Assembly (NCBI GenBank): GCA_020310875.1
Contig: CM035431.1
Span: forward strand, 20,388,267-20,452,266
DNA length: 64,000 bases
Direction: 5' to 3'
Source of the DNA: Ceratopteris richardii
Lineage: Eukaryota; Streptophyta; Polypodiopsida; Polypodiales; Pteridaceae
The notes beneath the pieces are model-generated. The model was not told the DNA's origin. It worked only from the letters and a program-made list of their open reading frames with translations, and made no database searches. Positions 41,301-49,745 of this stretch are shown in pieces (the first letter of the stretch is position 1; each line of letters begins with the position of its first letter). A program made the position numbers and the translations under genes.

Positions 41301-42013
41301 AGATGGTGGAATTGGCTCAGACCATGTTTGAAGCCAGTCGCCTCTTTAACATCTCTAGTTCAGCAAAGACACAGTTGCACTTTGATGGACTATTGGAAAG
41401 AATAGAGCAGCTGATTGCACAATCAGAAAAGGAACCCGCTTCTCAACACAAGGACAAGGCAAGTGAAGCTGCAAGTCTTCCTGCCAGGGAAGCCTATGTG
41501 CCTAAAGCCTATGTGCCTAAAGCCTATGTGCCTAAAGCCTATGTGCCTGAAGTTTATGTGCCTAACTCTACGGAGCCAGACACATCATCTTCTATGAATC
41601 GGTTCACACCAGAATTCCTACGAGAGATTCAAGAAGACAAATGGGCTAAAGAGAGTGAAGTCCCTCCTCCTATTGAACTTGTGGACGATGCACATGACCC
41701 ATTCCCACAAGATATCCCATCCATTTATGGGGAGCAGGAGAGCACCCAATCTCAAGAAAGATTAGACTTCGAGTCTAATTCTTTACAAGAACTACCCCAC
41801 TTCACAGGCCCATGGGAAGCAAAGTCCACTTGTATGAGAGCACCCACAGTCATGGTAAGAAACGAAGATTCAGTCATACCTAGGAACACAGAGGTAGTGA
41901 AAAATACTAAAGTGCAGTGCAATCTCAAGTTGGAAGAGCTACTCAAGGTTAGACCTGAATTATGGAAACGTGTAGCCAAACAAGTACCAGAGATGGCAAA
42001 ACCTCGTTTCTAG
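38369..42013 (+). CDS. G3 gag
   Basis: ATG at 38369 (MNLRSGRHLV...) gives 1214 residues. The Gag core is near residues 340-500 (MKNYFDGTGDPYDHVAEF, TALTWFQPL, FIIEFSKSGI). Three CCHC knuckles follow, all with the unusual spacing C-x2-C-x3-H-x4-C (CYTCGGDHMANVC, CYRCQGDHFIRDC, CQECGKEHLLRDC), and one degenerate site lies between them. Then come Pro-rich and charged stretches, and a 15-bp tandem repeat at 41490-41560 coding AYVPK four times. Gag forms the particle and binds the genomic RNA. It ends at TAG 42011-42013, beyond which the same frame stays open into pol. Confidence 0.92.
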   Translation: MNLRSGRHLVRERQSLRSSEASVNHATRSWAQQLSHHSYYPSSETSESEMSQGMERPTGSSGVPYLHRVEGPYKTQLEYLKTNRLGASIYEDGLGRSVVQIKNPDQSIGLERPAVKFENGAYLDKEGTIYVVTSHPDRTDEFGNVVPESDLEDLEQGNMGVEPRTPRGKSVLTRIITPEWIPQDNKSIDLLLNRETEEAFWRYKSDRPFDVGTIMIYEFKDPDSPGRVTYLDHASERIFVVTDNDRHAYTWKGEIIFPQPRSNVSYGHPGARTSQAHGMHRNRSRDGPEVSFANPVGRERTRTETNRVEPEILRAHRNQRNADEFPLPRPREHTRTLRPTQLVKSMKNYFDGTGDPYDHVAEFRQVLRAEQVEDLFTQYNAFGLTLRNTALTWFQPLNERQFRSIDQLLEAFIIEFSKSGIRHNTSSLIHSFKQTPQETVRLAGRRFRQYLERCPVPELPTPAKQVALFLDGLLSTKLRSYVYLKDPRTIEECVRMCIDIEDNLGEELELAKIYKDSDGASSLSSTQPTSIEELAEKVAQKLGVSSKQIPRFAPVKRCYTCGGDHMANVCPIMAQPQVNPSSQYCTIERRYTNHTAQDCPYNKQVVRQTYPQTYPQQGRYQNQYQPQQYARPHQTYQPQYQAQQRPQPVLAQQPPTPSNLIPVKYAAAEENLNRAIVPITPLLSESDPSDHSFDSTHVESPQAYFMQSPEHGESYYSEEPNETSWESDYTNVMYANPNPRPQPRQVRPPFPRGPCYRCQGDHFIRDCPLPPPTQPQSVTIQGYCQECGKEHLLRDCPKNPNNMPKITPINVIGLVVDSSGSVTSTAPVQVVTRAQALQQNQGVGQEKSPEASEAESITKKRTRAWRDSRERMKRQWAKKMSELEESLKETKARITKLTSQTPSHTTPPPPVPTPSDPPQLIPPTPRVGSVLADPTPEDLNMMLKAYQARIQGGPNVTDHEKCYPRAELELERTKICAKMVELAQTMFEASRLFNISSSAKTQLHFDGLLERIEQLIAQSEKEPASQHKDKASEAASLPAREAYVPKAYVPKAYVPKAYVPEVYVPNSTEPDTSSSMNRFTPEFLREIQEDKWAKESEVPPPIELVDDAHDPFPQDIPSIYGEQESTQSQERLDFESNSLQELPHFTGPWEAKSTCMRAPTVMVRNEDSVIPRNTEVVKNTKVQCNLKLEELLKVRPELWKRVAKQVPEMAKPRF

Positions 42014-45000
42014 GTAGGATCCCAAAGGACAGTGCCAGAAATACCCTTGGATAAGATAGGAGATATGTGTGAAGGTGAAGAAGGGAACACCTATCTTCCC
42101 ATTACCTACCAGGAGTACACCACCAAGGCAATTTTGGACTCAGGTGCAGGAGTTGCAATTGCCACCACTTCCCTATGGAAGCGTTGGGGCAAGCCAGCAC
42201 TCAGGCCAACAAGAATGAAATTGCAGATGGCTGATGGTCACATAGAGAGACCCTTAGGATTGCTAGAAGGAATAACTCTCACCACCTGTGGTGTCGAGTT
42301 CGAGCATACCTTTGCCATATGTGACTTCAGCAAGAACCATGCCTATGAAATGATCTTGGGACGACCTTTTATGCGACAGTTGCAAGTGGTACAGGATTGG
42401 GGAACCAATTCTTTGTACCTGCAACACTTGGGTGTTACGACCAAAGTGAATCTCAAAGATTACTCTCATAGGGATGTTCCCCCTATCCAATGGAATCCCA
42501 TCCATAGAGCCAAAGAGGATACAGAGTCTGTGCATTCCATAGGATCAGGATCCTCATGGATGCATGAAGACACCCACTTATGGATGTGCAAAGTAGCAGT
42601 AGAAGAAGAGAAGAGAGAGAAGGCGAGAGATATAGGTGCAAACGAAACACATAGACCCATTCAAGACCCAGCCTATGCACCTGTAGTATTTCCTGACGAA
42701 GAATTCGAACCCCACGGCTGGGCAGAAATCCTAGCAACAATGGATGTAGCCATCAATGAGGAACAATGGACGCCTCACTGTGATGAGGATGGCTATGACA
42801 TTTCAGTCTTCTCCATAGAGCCAATCATGGGAGAGGCAGTTCTAGAAGAATGTGAACCTAGCCCTGATGCATTTGAGGATGCAAGTGACTCCGATCTAGA
42901 GTCAATCATTATGGACCCACCTTTTGCATCAGATGAAGAATATTTCTATGGAGTAGAATTTCAACCCCAAAGGCACGGAGAGCTTATAAATGATGTAAGA
43001 TTAGCTACACATGTGACCCCAAAGGAAGAGGGAAAGAAACGAAAGAAGAGAGAAGTCTCACCAGAAGAGGAAGAATCTTTGTTTGAGGTCCCAGAAAATT
43101 TTAAGAAGTATGAGATAGACGACAGGAGAGTCATGATAAGAATGCCTAAACGAGAGGCACAATCAGGAGAGGCCTATGATAACAAAGAAACCACCAAGAA
43201 AGTAGTAGTGGCCCTAGAAGAAGGAGAGGAGAGATGCACGTACATAGGCCATGACCTAACAGAGGAAGAAGAGCATGCGTTAATAGCCTTGCTAAGAGAA
43301 TACAGAGATGTATTCGCTTGGAGTTACAAGGATTTGAAAGGTGTTGACCCTGACATATGTTCACACACTATCCCCATGACCTCAGATGCTAAACCCTCTA
43401 AGCAGAAGCCATATACGTATAACGATAATTATGCGGCTAAGATCAAAGAGGAGATAGATAGACTGGTTGAAGCTGGATTTATCTATGAAATTGAGCACAC
43501 TGAATGGGTATCCCCCATTGTGGTGGTGCCCAAGAAGAACGGAAAATTGCGTGTATGCATTAACTTGAAGAAGGTCAATGCAGCCACAATTCGAGATAAC
43601 TATCCGCTTCCCATCACAGAACATCTCTTAGAAAGAGTAGCAGGTAAGGAAGTGTACAGCTTCCTCGATGGATTTTCGGGCTACAATCAAGTAGCCATAG
43701 CTCCAGAAGATCAGCATAAAACAGCTTTTGCCACAGAATGGGGCATTTTTGCCTTTCGTGTAATGCCATTTGGGCTTACCAATGCACCAGCTACCTTCCA
43801 GAGGCTGATGTGCCATGTATTTAAGGAATTCCTGAGGAAAAACTTAGAAGTCTATGTTGATGACCTTTGTGCTCATTCCAACATCAGACAAACCCACATT
43901 CCCGAACTCAGACAAATCTTTGACAAATGTAGAGAATATCAAGTCTGCCTGAACCCAGAAAAGTGCGTTTTCATGGTCAGGCAAGGCAAGATTCTAGGAC
44001 ACATAGTGTCAAAGAATGGCATATCCACTGATGAAGAGAAAGTGAGGGCCATCGCAGAACTACCTAGGCCAAAGAATGTCAAGGAGGTACAAGCTTTCAT
44101 GGGGCATTGTGGTTACTACCGCCGGTTCATTCACATGTATGCCGTCATTGCAAAGCCCATGTACGGACTTCTGACTAACTTTGAGTGGACTGAGGAATGT
44201 GAGAACTCCTTCCAGGAGCTCAAACGAAGATTATGTTCAGCACCAATCTTGACCACGCCAGATTGGAATAAGCCTTTCCACGTTCATGTGGATGCATCCA
44301 ATTATGCCATTGGATGTGTGCTTGCTCAACCTACTAGTGAAGGTAACATGGACCTTCCAATTGCCTATGCCAGTAGACAATTGAATGCAGCTGAACGAAA
44401 TTACACCACTACGGAGAGAGAAGGCTTAGGTATGGTATATGCAGTTAAAAAGTTTAGACATTATTTGCTTGCAAATAAGTTTAAATTTTTTACTGACCAT
44501 CAGGCATTGTTGTACTTGGTAAACAAGCCATGCAATACAGGAAGATTAGTAAGATGGTTTCTCTTACTAATGGAATATGATTTCGAGGTTGTGGTAAGGA
44601 AAGGTAGGACTCATTTGAGAGCCGATCATCTCTCTAGGCTCACATCGGGAGAAGCCCCAAAAGGAGTGTCAGATGACCTTCCTGATGCTTACTTGTTTAA
44701 CTTGGAAGTGGTACCGCAGTGGGCTAAGCCATTAGTGCCAGTATTGACATACGGGCCTAACCATCCAATAGTAAACACACGGAATAGAGAGGTTGTGAAA
44801 GCCCAAAAGTACCACATCATGGCAGGGAGCATGTACAAGCACACGGATCAAGGAATCTTGGCTTGTTGTGTGGAAGAGGACGAGTACAATAAATGGTTGC
44901 ATTTAGCACATGTAGGTGCGTTAGAGCAACACTACTCAAAGCAACGAACCTTACAGACACTAAGGAGACTCGGAGTACATTGGCCAACTATGGAAGCTGA

Positions 45001-47566
45001 TGTCCAAAGGTTGTGCAAGGAATGCCCAATCTGCTGCACTAAACCACCTGTGGAACATGCCACTCTTTATCAAGTGTTCATAGTGCCAGATTGGAGTGAA
45101 CCACTAGTATCCTTCCTGAGGACGAAAACATTCCCTCCAGACATGACTCTGGCTAGGAAAAGGAGTTTAGAACAAGAAGCCCAGGATTACTCACTCATTG
45201 GTGATAATCTATATAAGCGTGGTAAAGATGGGTACCTAAGGCTATGTGTCCATGAAAGTGAATATCTCAAGATCTTGGAAACTACTCACCAAGGTGTAGC
45301 AGGAGGACACTTTGGACCAGATCGGGTGATCAAGGCAATACTATTTGCGGGCTTCTGGTGGCCAACCCTTCACATGGATGCACATACCTATGTGAAACGA
45401 TGTGATGTCTGTCAGAGAACTCAGTATCCTATACGTAAAGATGAGATGCCACTGAAACCTATGATGGGTGGACGTGCATTCTCTAAGTGGGGAATAGACT
45501 TTGTGGGTCCTATTAATCCCCCAGCTAAGGGTTCCCATGCAGAATATATCATTGTTGCAACAAACTATCTAACAAAATGGGTAGAGGTAAAAGCCACAAC
45601 GAAGAACGATGCTCAAACAACAGCCAAGTTTTTATTTGAGAATGTGTTCACTAGATACGGACTACCTATAGAGCTAGTCAGTGATAGAGGCACTCATTTC
45701 TTAAATGAAGTTATTGAAAATCTGCTCCAAGAATTCTTGGTAGTTCATAAGAAGTCTGCCCCCTATCACCCTCAAGCTAATGGCCAGGCTGAGAGCACCA
45801 ACAAGATCTTATGCAATGTACTGACAAAATTAGTGAACACTAAACGCTCTGATTGGGACAAACAGCTACACCATGCTGTTTGGGCATACCGAGTCGCCTA
45901 CGAAACGGTACTCCAAGCCACCCCCTTTCAGATGGTATTTGGCCAAAATGCCGTGCTACCCTTGGACTTCTTGATACCTACATTGAAAGTAGCACAAGAG
46001 CACGAATGGACGGGTCATGAACTTTCCTCTAGACTTTTTGACCTTGAACGATTAGGAGAAACAAGACTAAGAGCAGCTGCAGGGATATATGCAGCAAAGA
46101 AACGACAGAAGGCATACTTTGATGCCCATGTGAAGGATAAGGGCTTGAAAGCAGGAGATCTAGTTTTAGTCTACACATTGAAACAACATGCAAGGAAGCT
46201 AGAAAAGAGAGGCTACGGACCTATGATCATCAATAGGATCTCAACAAGTGGAGCAGTGCAATTAGCCACATTAGAAGGCGATGTTCTCCCAAGTTATATC
46301 AACGGATGCAGAGTCAAGTTGTATCAGGAACCCCTCACGGAGGAAATGCTAAGCCGACTCAACACTGCTAAGAAACGCAAAGAGGAGGAAAAACGAATTC
46401 GAGAAGAAGCTCAAGCGGAAGCCTTAGAGCGCATCAGGAGAATGAAATTAAGAAGACAAGGTAGAGAGCTCCCTAGGCAAGATGCATTTGCAGATCAAGG
46501 ATATGACGTAGCTATGTGTGAAGTTTTAGGTGTTAGCTCACATAGGATAACTGATCGACGTCCTTTCATAACCTTAGATATAGGACAAGGAAAGAGTGCA
46601 AGGACTGTAAGAGCCTTGATTGACTCAGGTGCAGCCACTAGTGCTGTTAAATCGTCTTACTGTCAAGAGTTGCAGTTAACTGTCAATCCTGTGGAAGCAT
46701 ATCTCATAGGATTGGGAGGCGTGGAAACCCCTTGCATGGGCGAGGTGGAACTTCCCCTCTATATTCATGATGAGGCAATGACAGTTAAAGCGCTAGTATG
46801 CCAAGACGAGGACCTCACGGAACCCCTTGTCCTGGGTCAAGACTGGATTTATGACCAAGCAGTCAACTTAAATCTAAGAAGTGGACTTCTTCAGGTATGG
46901 GTGAATCAGACTAGAATTACCATGGAGTTACATAATGAAGCACTCAAGGAACTAAGTAAGGCACAGACTCCTGGTCCCTCCAGGGGTGCACATGAAGCTG
47001 ACCATGCTGTTCTTGTCCAAGGCTATGTGATGCAGAAGAATGAAGATCTCAAAAAAGGAGTCAGAACCACAACGGAACTCCCTTCTCTTCCAAAGGCCAG
47101 AGGGAGGCAGCAACCAAAGGTGGATCAAAGGCAGAAGAAGCAGAGTACTACCTATGTCGGAGATCAAAAGTACCTGCGCAGCAAAATGTCTCAGCTAGTG
47201 AAACAAGTGTGGGTGCGAAAAGGCGAGCACCCGGTTGCACTCAAGCCAACCACACGGTCAAAGCCTCTTATTAGTAACCAACAACACAATACTAATAAGA
47301 AGTCTTTAAGAAGCTCACCTGTTAATATGAAGTCTATTTGGGTGCCCAAGAAGTCGATGAAGGCTAGCCCACAATCAAGACAAATTTGGGTGCCTAAGGC
47401 TTGTTGGCGGGCTCAAATAACTACACCAAGACCACACCCTAGACAGCATGATCTATTCACCCGCACAGCCGGCATCTACTCGTTTTCAACACTCAAGAAC
47501 ACACTAAGGCCCATGAGCACGAACATAATCACTTGTAAATGGGTCCCTAAAAAGCCTCATTTTTAA
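42014..47566 (+). CDS. G3 pol: PR, RT, RH, INT, second PR
   Basis: Same frame as gag, directly after its TAG, with no ATG needed if the amber codon is read through. Residue numbers are from 42032. Protease 1 active site is at 36-38 (ILDSGAGVAIATTS). RT: EWVSPIVVVPKKNGKLRVCI, FGLTNAPATFQ, YVDD at 608-611. RNase H: VHVDASNYAIG, TEREGLGMV, TDHQALLYL. Two zinc-type integrase N-terminal modules lie in tandem (ending CKECPICC and CDVCQRT). The integrase core has WGIDFVGP, VSDRGTHF and GQAESTNK. After the integrase C-terminus a second retropepsin-like domain has ALIDSGAATSAV at 1529-1540 and LVLGQDWIYD. The basic C-tail repeats an I/VWVPK word. No stop or frameshift within 1844 codons. Confidence 0.93.
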   Translation, partial: VGSQRTVPEIPLDKIGDMCEGEEGNTYLPITYQEYTTKAILDSGAGVAIATTSLWKRWGKPALRPTRMKLQMADGHIERPLGLLEGITLTTCGVEFEHTFAICDFSKNHAYEMILGRPFMRQLQVVQDWGTNSLYLQHLGVTTKVNLKDYSHRDVPPIQWNPIHRAKEDTESVHSIGSGSSWMHEDTHLWMCKVAVEEEKREKARDIGANETHRPIQDPAYAPVVFPDEEFEPHGWAEILATMDVAINEEQWTPHCDEDGYDISVFSIEPIMGEAVLEECEPSPDAFEDASDSDLESIIMDPPFASDEEYFYGVEFQPQRHGELINDVRLATHVTPKEEGKKRKKREVSPEEEESLFEVPENFKKYEIDDRRVMIRMPKREAQSGEAYDNKETTKKVVVALEEGEERCTYIGHDLTEEEEHALIALLREYRDVFAWSYKDLKGVDPDICSHTIPMTSDAKPSKQKPYTYNDNYAAKIKEEIDRLVEAGFIYEIEHTEWVSPIVVVPKKNGKLRVCINLKKVNAATIRDNYPLPITEHLLERVAGKEVYSFLDGFSGYNQVAIAPEDQHKTAFATEWGIFAFRVMPFGLTNAPATFQRLMCHVFKEFLRKNLEVYVDDLCAHSNIRQTHIPELRQIFDKCREYQVCLNPEKCVFMVRQGKILGHIVSKNGISTDEEKVRAIAELPRPKNVKEVQAFMGHCGYYRRFIHMYAVIAKPMYGLLTNFEWTEECENSFQELKRRLCSAPILTTPDWNKPFHVHVDASNYAIGCVLAQPTSEGNMDLPIAYASRQLNAAERNYTTTEREGLGMVYAVKKFRHYLLANKFKFFTDHQALLYLVNKPCNTGRLVRWFLLLMEYDFEVVVRKGRTHLRADHLSRLTSGEAPKGVSDDLPDAYLFNLEVVPQWAKPLVPVLTYGPNHPIVNTRNREVVKAQKYHIMAGSMYKHTDQGILACCVEEDEYNKWLHLAHVGALEQHYSKQRTLQTLRRLGVHWPTMEADVQRLCKECPICCTKPPVEHATLYQVFIVPDWSEPLVSFLRTKTFPPDMTLARKRSLEQEAQDYSLIGDNLYKRGKDGYLRLCVHESEYLKILETTHQGVAGGHFGPDRVIKAILFAGFWWPTLHMDAHTYVKRCDVCQRTQYPIRKDEMPLKPMMGGRAFSKWGIDFVGPINPPAKGSHAEYIIVATNYLTKWVEVKATTKNDAQTTAKFLFENVFTRYGLPIELVSDRGTHFLNEVIENLLQEFLVVHKKSAPYHPQANGQAESTNKILCNVLTKLVNTKRSDWDKQLHHAVWAYRVAYETVLQATPFQMVFGQNAVLPLDFLIPTLKVAQEHEWTGHELSSRLFDLERLGETRLRAAAGIYAAKKRQKAYFDAHVKDKGLKAGDLVLVYTLKQHARKLEKRGYGPMIINRISTSGAVQLATLEGDVLPSYINGCRVKLYQEPLTEEMLSRLNTAKKRKEEEKRIREEAQAEALERIRRMKLRRQGRELPRQDAFADQGYDVAMCEVLGVSSHRITDRRPFITLDIGQGKSARTVRALIDSGAATSAVKSSYCQELQLTVNPVEAYLIGLGGVETPCMGEVELPLYIHDEAMTVKALVCQDEDLTEPLVLGQDWIYDQAVNLNLRSGLLQVWVNQTRITMELHNEALKELSKAQTPGPSRGAHEADHAVLVQGYVMQKNEDLKKGVRTTTELPSLPKARGRQQPKVDQRQKKQSTTYVGDQKYLRSKMSQLVKQVWVRKGEHPVALKPTTRSKPLISNQQHNTNKKSLRSSPVNMKSIWVPKKSMKASPQSRQIWVPKACWRAQITTPRPHPRQHDLFTRTAGIYSFSTLKNTLRPMSTNIITCKWVPKKPHF

Positions 47567-47907
47567 GCCGACATGCCCATAAAGCTCTCGAAAGTCCCTA
47601 CGGAACCAAAAGCAAAACCTATCCGCTGCATTTGGCAGCCTAAGACGTGTAACAAACCCCCGGACCCCAATTGTAAATCCATGATAACCTACTAACCCCA
47701 TCACTATCACACTATATCATTCCACTTAGCTCTAAGGTGCACTGAACTCCTAACCACACACACGCTCACACCGAGCACTTACTAACCCATTATTCGCTCC
47801 CAACCCTCGTGTTAATAATGTAATGGGAACAACAACAGTTCTCCCCTGTCCTGTACAATGTTAACACATGTTGTATATTCTCACAGAGACAGGCAGCAAG
47901 AAGTAAC
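47567..47907 (+). other. G3 spacer between pol and extra ORFs
   Basis: About 340 bp with no gene. It ends in a CACAGAGACAGGCAG-type stretch just before the ATG at 47908, which could hold a splice acceptor for a subgenomic RNA. Confidence 0.4.
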
Positions 47908-49713
47908 ATGGCAGATACGGCAGGACCTAGCTCCCAGGCAGGCACCAGCCCCCAAATTGTGGACATTGAAAGCCTTCCGGTAGAGGAGGAATTAAAGGAA
48001 CGACCAGCGGCATTAAGGGCATTACATGCCATCCCGATTCAGAATCCTCCACAAGGTCACACAATGCTGGTGGGCAAAACCTCACACTGGTTCAGTGATG
48101 TTGCGGGACCTCTGGGTGAAGGCACATACATGTGGGAGTCCGAGGTAGAATTCAATGGACGGTGGGGCAGATACCACTTCTTTACCAGAGAGTTTGAAAA
48201 GCTACAGAATAACGAGGGACTGAAGCCAATATGGAAGAAGGCTGGGCTCTATGATTATTTCAAGTTCCAACTACCAAAGCCCGATTTTCTAAGGTGCTCA
48301 TACCTGATTAGCACTCTCACTCCAAGCAAAGACAAAAAAGGATACAGCTCCTTTGTGCTTCCCTCACTCACAAGGGGCAATGAGCTGAAGCGTTTCCGTT
48401 TGACTATCAACTTGGTAAGAGAAGCTCTTGATATGCACGGAATGCACATTCCTACGGAGAAGGAGACTATGGTCCCCGATAATATGAAGAACAGGAATCT
48501 GACAAAACTAAAGGACATGGTGGCGATGACTCCCACGATAGCCATTCATTTACGTATGGTCATGCAACACTTCGCATTCCCCGCGCAAGATAGGTTCACA
48601 ATGCCTCCCAACAAGATCTGGTTTAGCCTCTACTTAGCGGATGCCTTTGATTTGACCATCAATATGCCCCACTGGGTTATCGATCAGATCCATATGGCTC
48701 ATCAACGATGGTACAAGAAACAGAAATCTGTACTCTATGGATGTTGCGCGCTCACCAGAATCATCTACAGATGTCTCGCCTATGATGTACCGGTGCAACG
48801 GGCCCTCATTTGGTCCAGAGCACAGGAGTTTCAACGTAGATTGTCAGCTGTCGGCCCCCCCTCTAAGAAGATGAGAGGCACCGTACAGATGCCCTGTGCA
48901 CAACCCCGCGGTGCAACCCTAACACCCGAAACAACTCCAAGGCTTCCTCGAAGAGTGCAACCTTTCACTATCAGGTTACCCAGGCACAGCACAGAGGGTC
49001 CTAACCTTGTGTTTCCACCAGTGCCAACTGATCTGGAATTTCCTCATGGATTTACTTTGGAAGATCTAACGGATGAGGAAGTGGCTAGAATTATTGAAGC
49101 CGTTAATGCGGAAGTTGAGGCAGAGCAGGGTAGTGGACAACAAACGGCCGCACAACCACCCCAGACAAGACAACCAGAAGTGGTAGAAGTGGAAGATGTA
49201 GAAGAAGAAGACCAAGAAGATGAACAAGAAGGATTTTCTGATGAAGGGGCGCATGACTATGAGCAAGAAGTTATACAGGAGTTAGAGGGTGCCCCAGCAT
49301 ATACAAAGGAGCTGAAAAAGCTCTACGATACCATCAACAGGGTCCAACAACAACATAAGTTATCCCTTGCAGCAGGAAAGGCTATCATGCACCAAATCCT
49401 GGAGGAGGAAGGAGTTGATGAACAGTATCGTGCCACACTAGATATGATCTCTGATGCCCTAGGAGTACCTGAGGCAGTGCAGACGGCCCTGGCACAATCA
49501 CGCAGAATGGAAAGAAGATACGGAAGACGTCCCCCACGAGCAGGGAAACAAATGAATGTATTAGGATCAGGACCACAAGGCACCCCCACACCACGGGCAC
49601 TGCACACACCGCTCACGACACCGAGGAAGCCCATATATCAAGTGCACCTCCATCACCTCCCTTACCACCTTCGCCCCCCTCTCCACCACATTCACCTCCC
49701 ATTACCAATGTAA
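47908..49713 (+). CDS. G3 extra ORF 3, unknown function
   Basis: 601 codons from ATG 47908 (MADTAGPSSQAGTSPQ). The N-terminal 300 residues look globular and mixed (HWFSDVAGPLGEGTYMWESE, AIHLRMVMQHFAFPAQDRF); residues 400-460 are very acidic; the tail is Pro- and His-rich. No signal peptide or membrane helix is obvious, so it is not env-like in the usual sense. It lies on the sense strand 3' of pol, where Tat/Athila elements often carry extra ORFs. The next ORF overlaps its tail in another frame, and that frame is open upstream of its ATG. ORFs 3 and 4 may therefore be one protein split by a frameshift in the Pro-rich region near 49560-49713. Confidence 0.75.
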   Translation: MADTAGPSSQAGTSPQIVDIESLPVEEELKERPAALRALHAIPIQNPPQGHTMLVGKTSHWFSDVAGPLGEGTYMWESEVEFNGRWGRYHFFTREFEKLQNNEGLKPIWKKAGLYDYFKFQLPKPDFLRCSYLISTLTPSKDKKGYSSFVLPSLTRGNELKRFRLTINLVREALDMHGMHIPTEKETMVPDNMKNRNLTKLKDMVAMTPTIAIHLRMVMQHFAFPAQDRFTMPPNKIWFSLYLADAFDLTINMPHWVIDQIHMAHQRWYKKQKSVLYGCCALTRIIYRCLAYDVPVQRALIWSRAQEFQRRLSAVGPPSKKMRGTVQMPCAQPRGATLTPETTPRLPRRVQPFTIRLPRHSTEGPNLVFPPVPTDLEFPHGFTLEDLTDEEVARIIEAVNAEVEAEQGSGQQTAAQPPQTRQPEVVEVEDVEEEDQEDEQEGFSDEGAHDYEQEVIQELEGAPAYTKELKKLYDTINRVQQQHKLSLAAGKAIMHQILEEEGVDEQYRATLDMISDALGVPEAVQTALAQSRRMERRYGRRPPRAGKQMNVLGSGPQGTPTPRALHTPLTTPRKPIYQVHLHHLPYHLRPPLHHIHLPLPM

Positions 49714-49745
49714 CAACCACCGTTACCGCCTCCGAGTCCACCACT

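Noticed and set aside
47908..49713. ORF 3 of G3 as an envelope gene
   Set aside because: No signal peptide or membrane-spanning segment can be seen.
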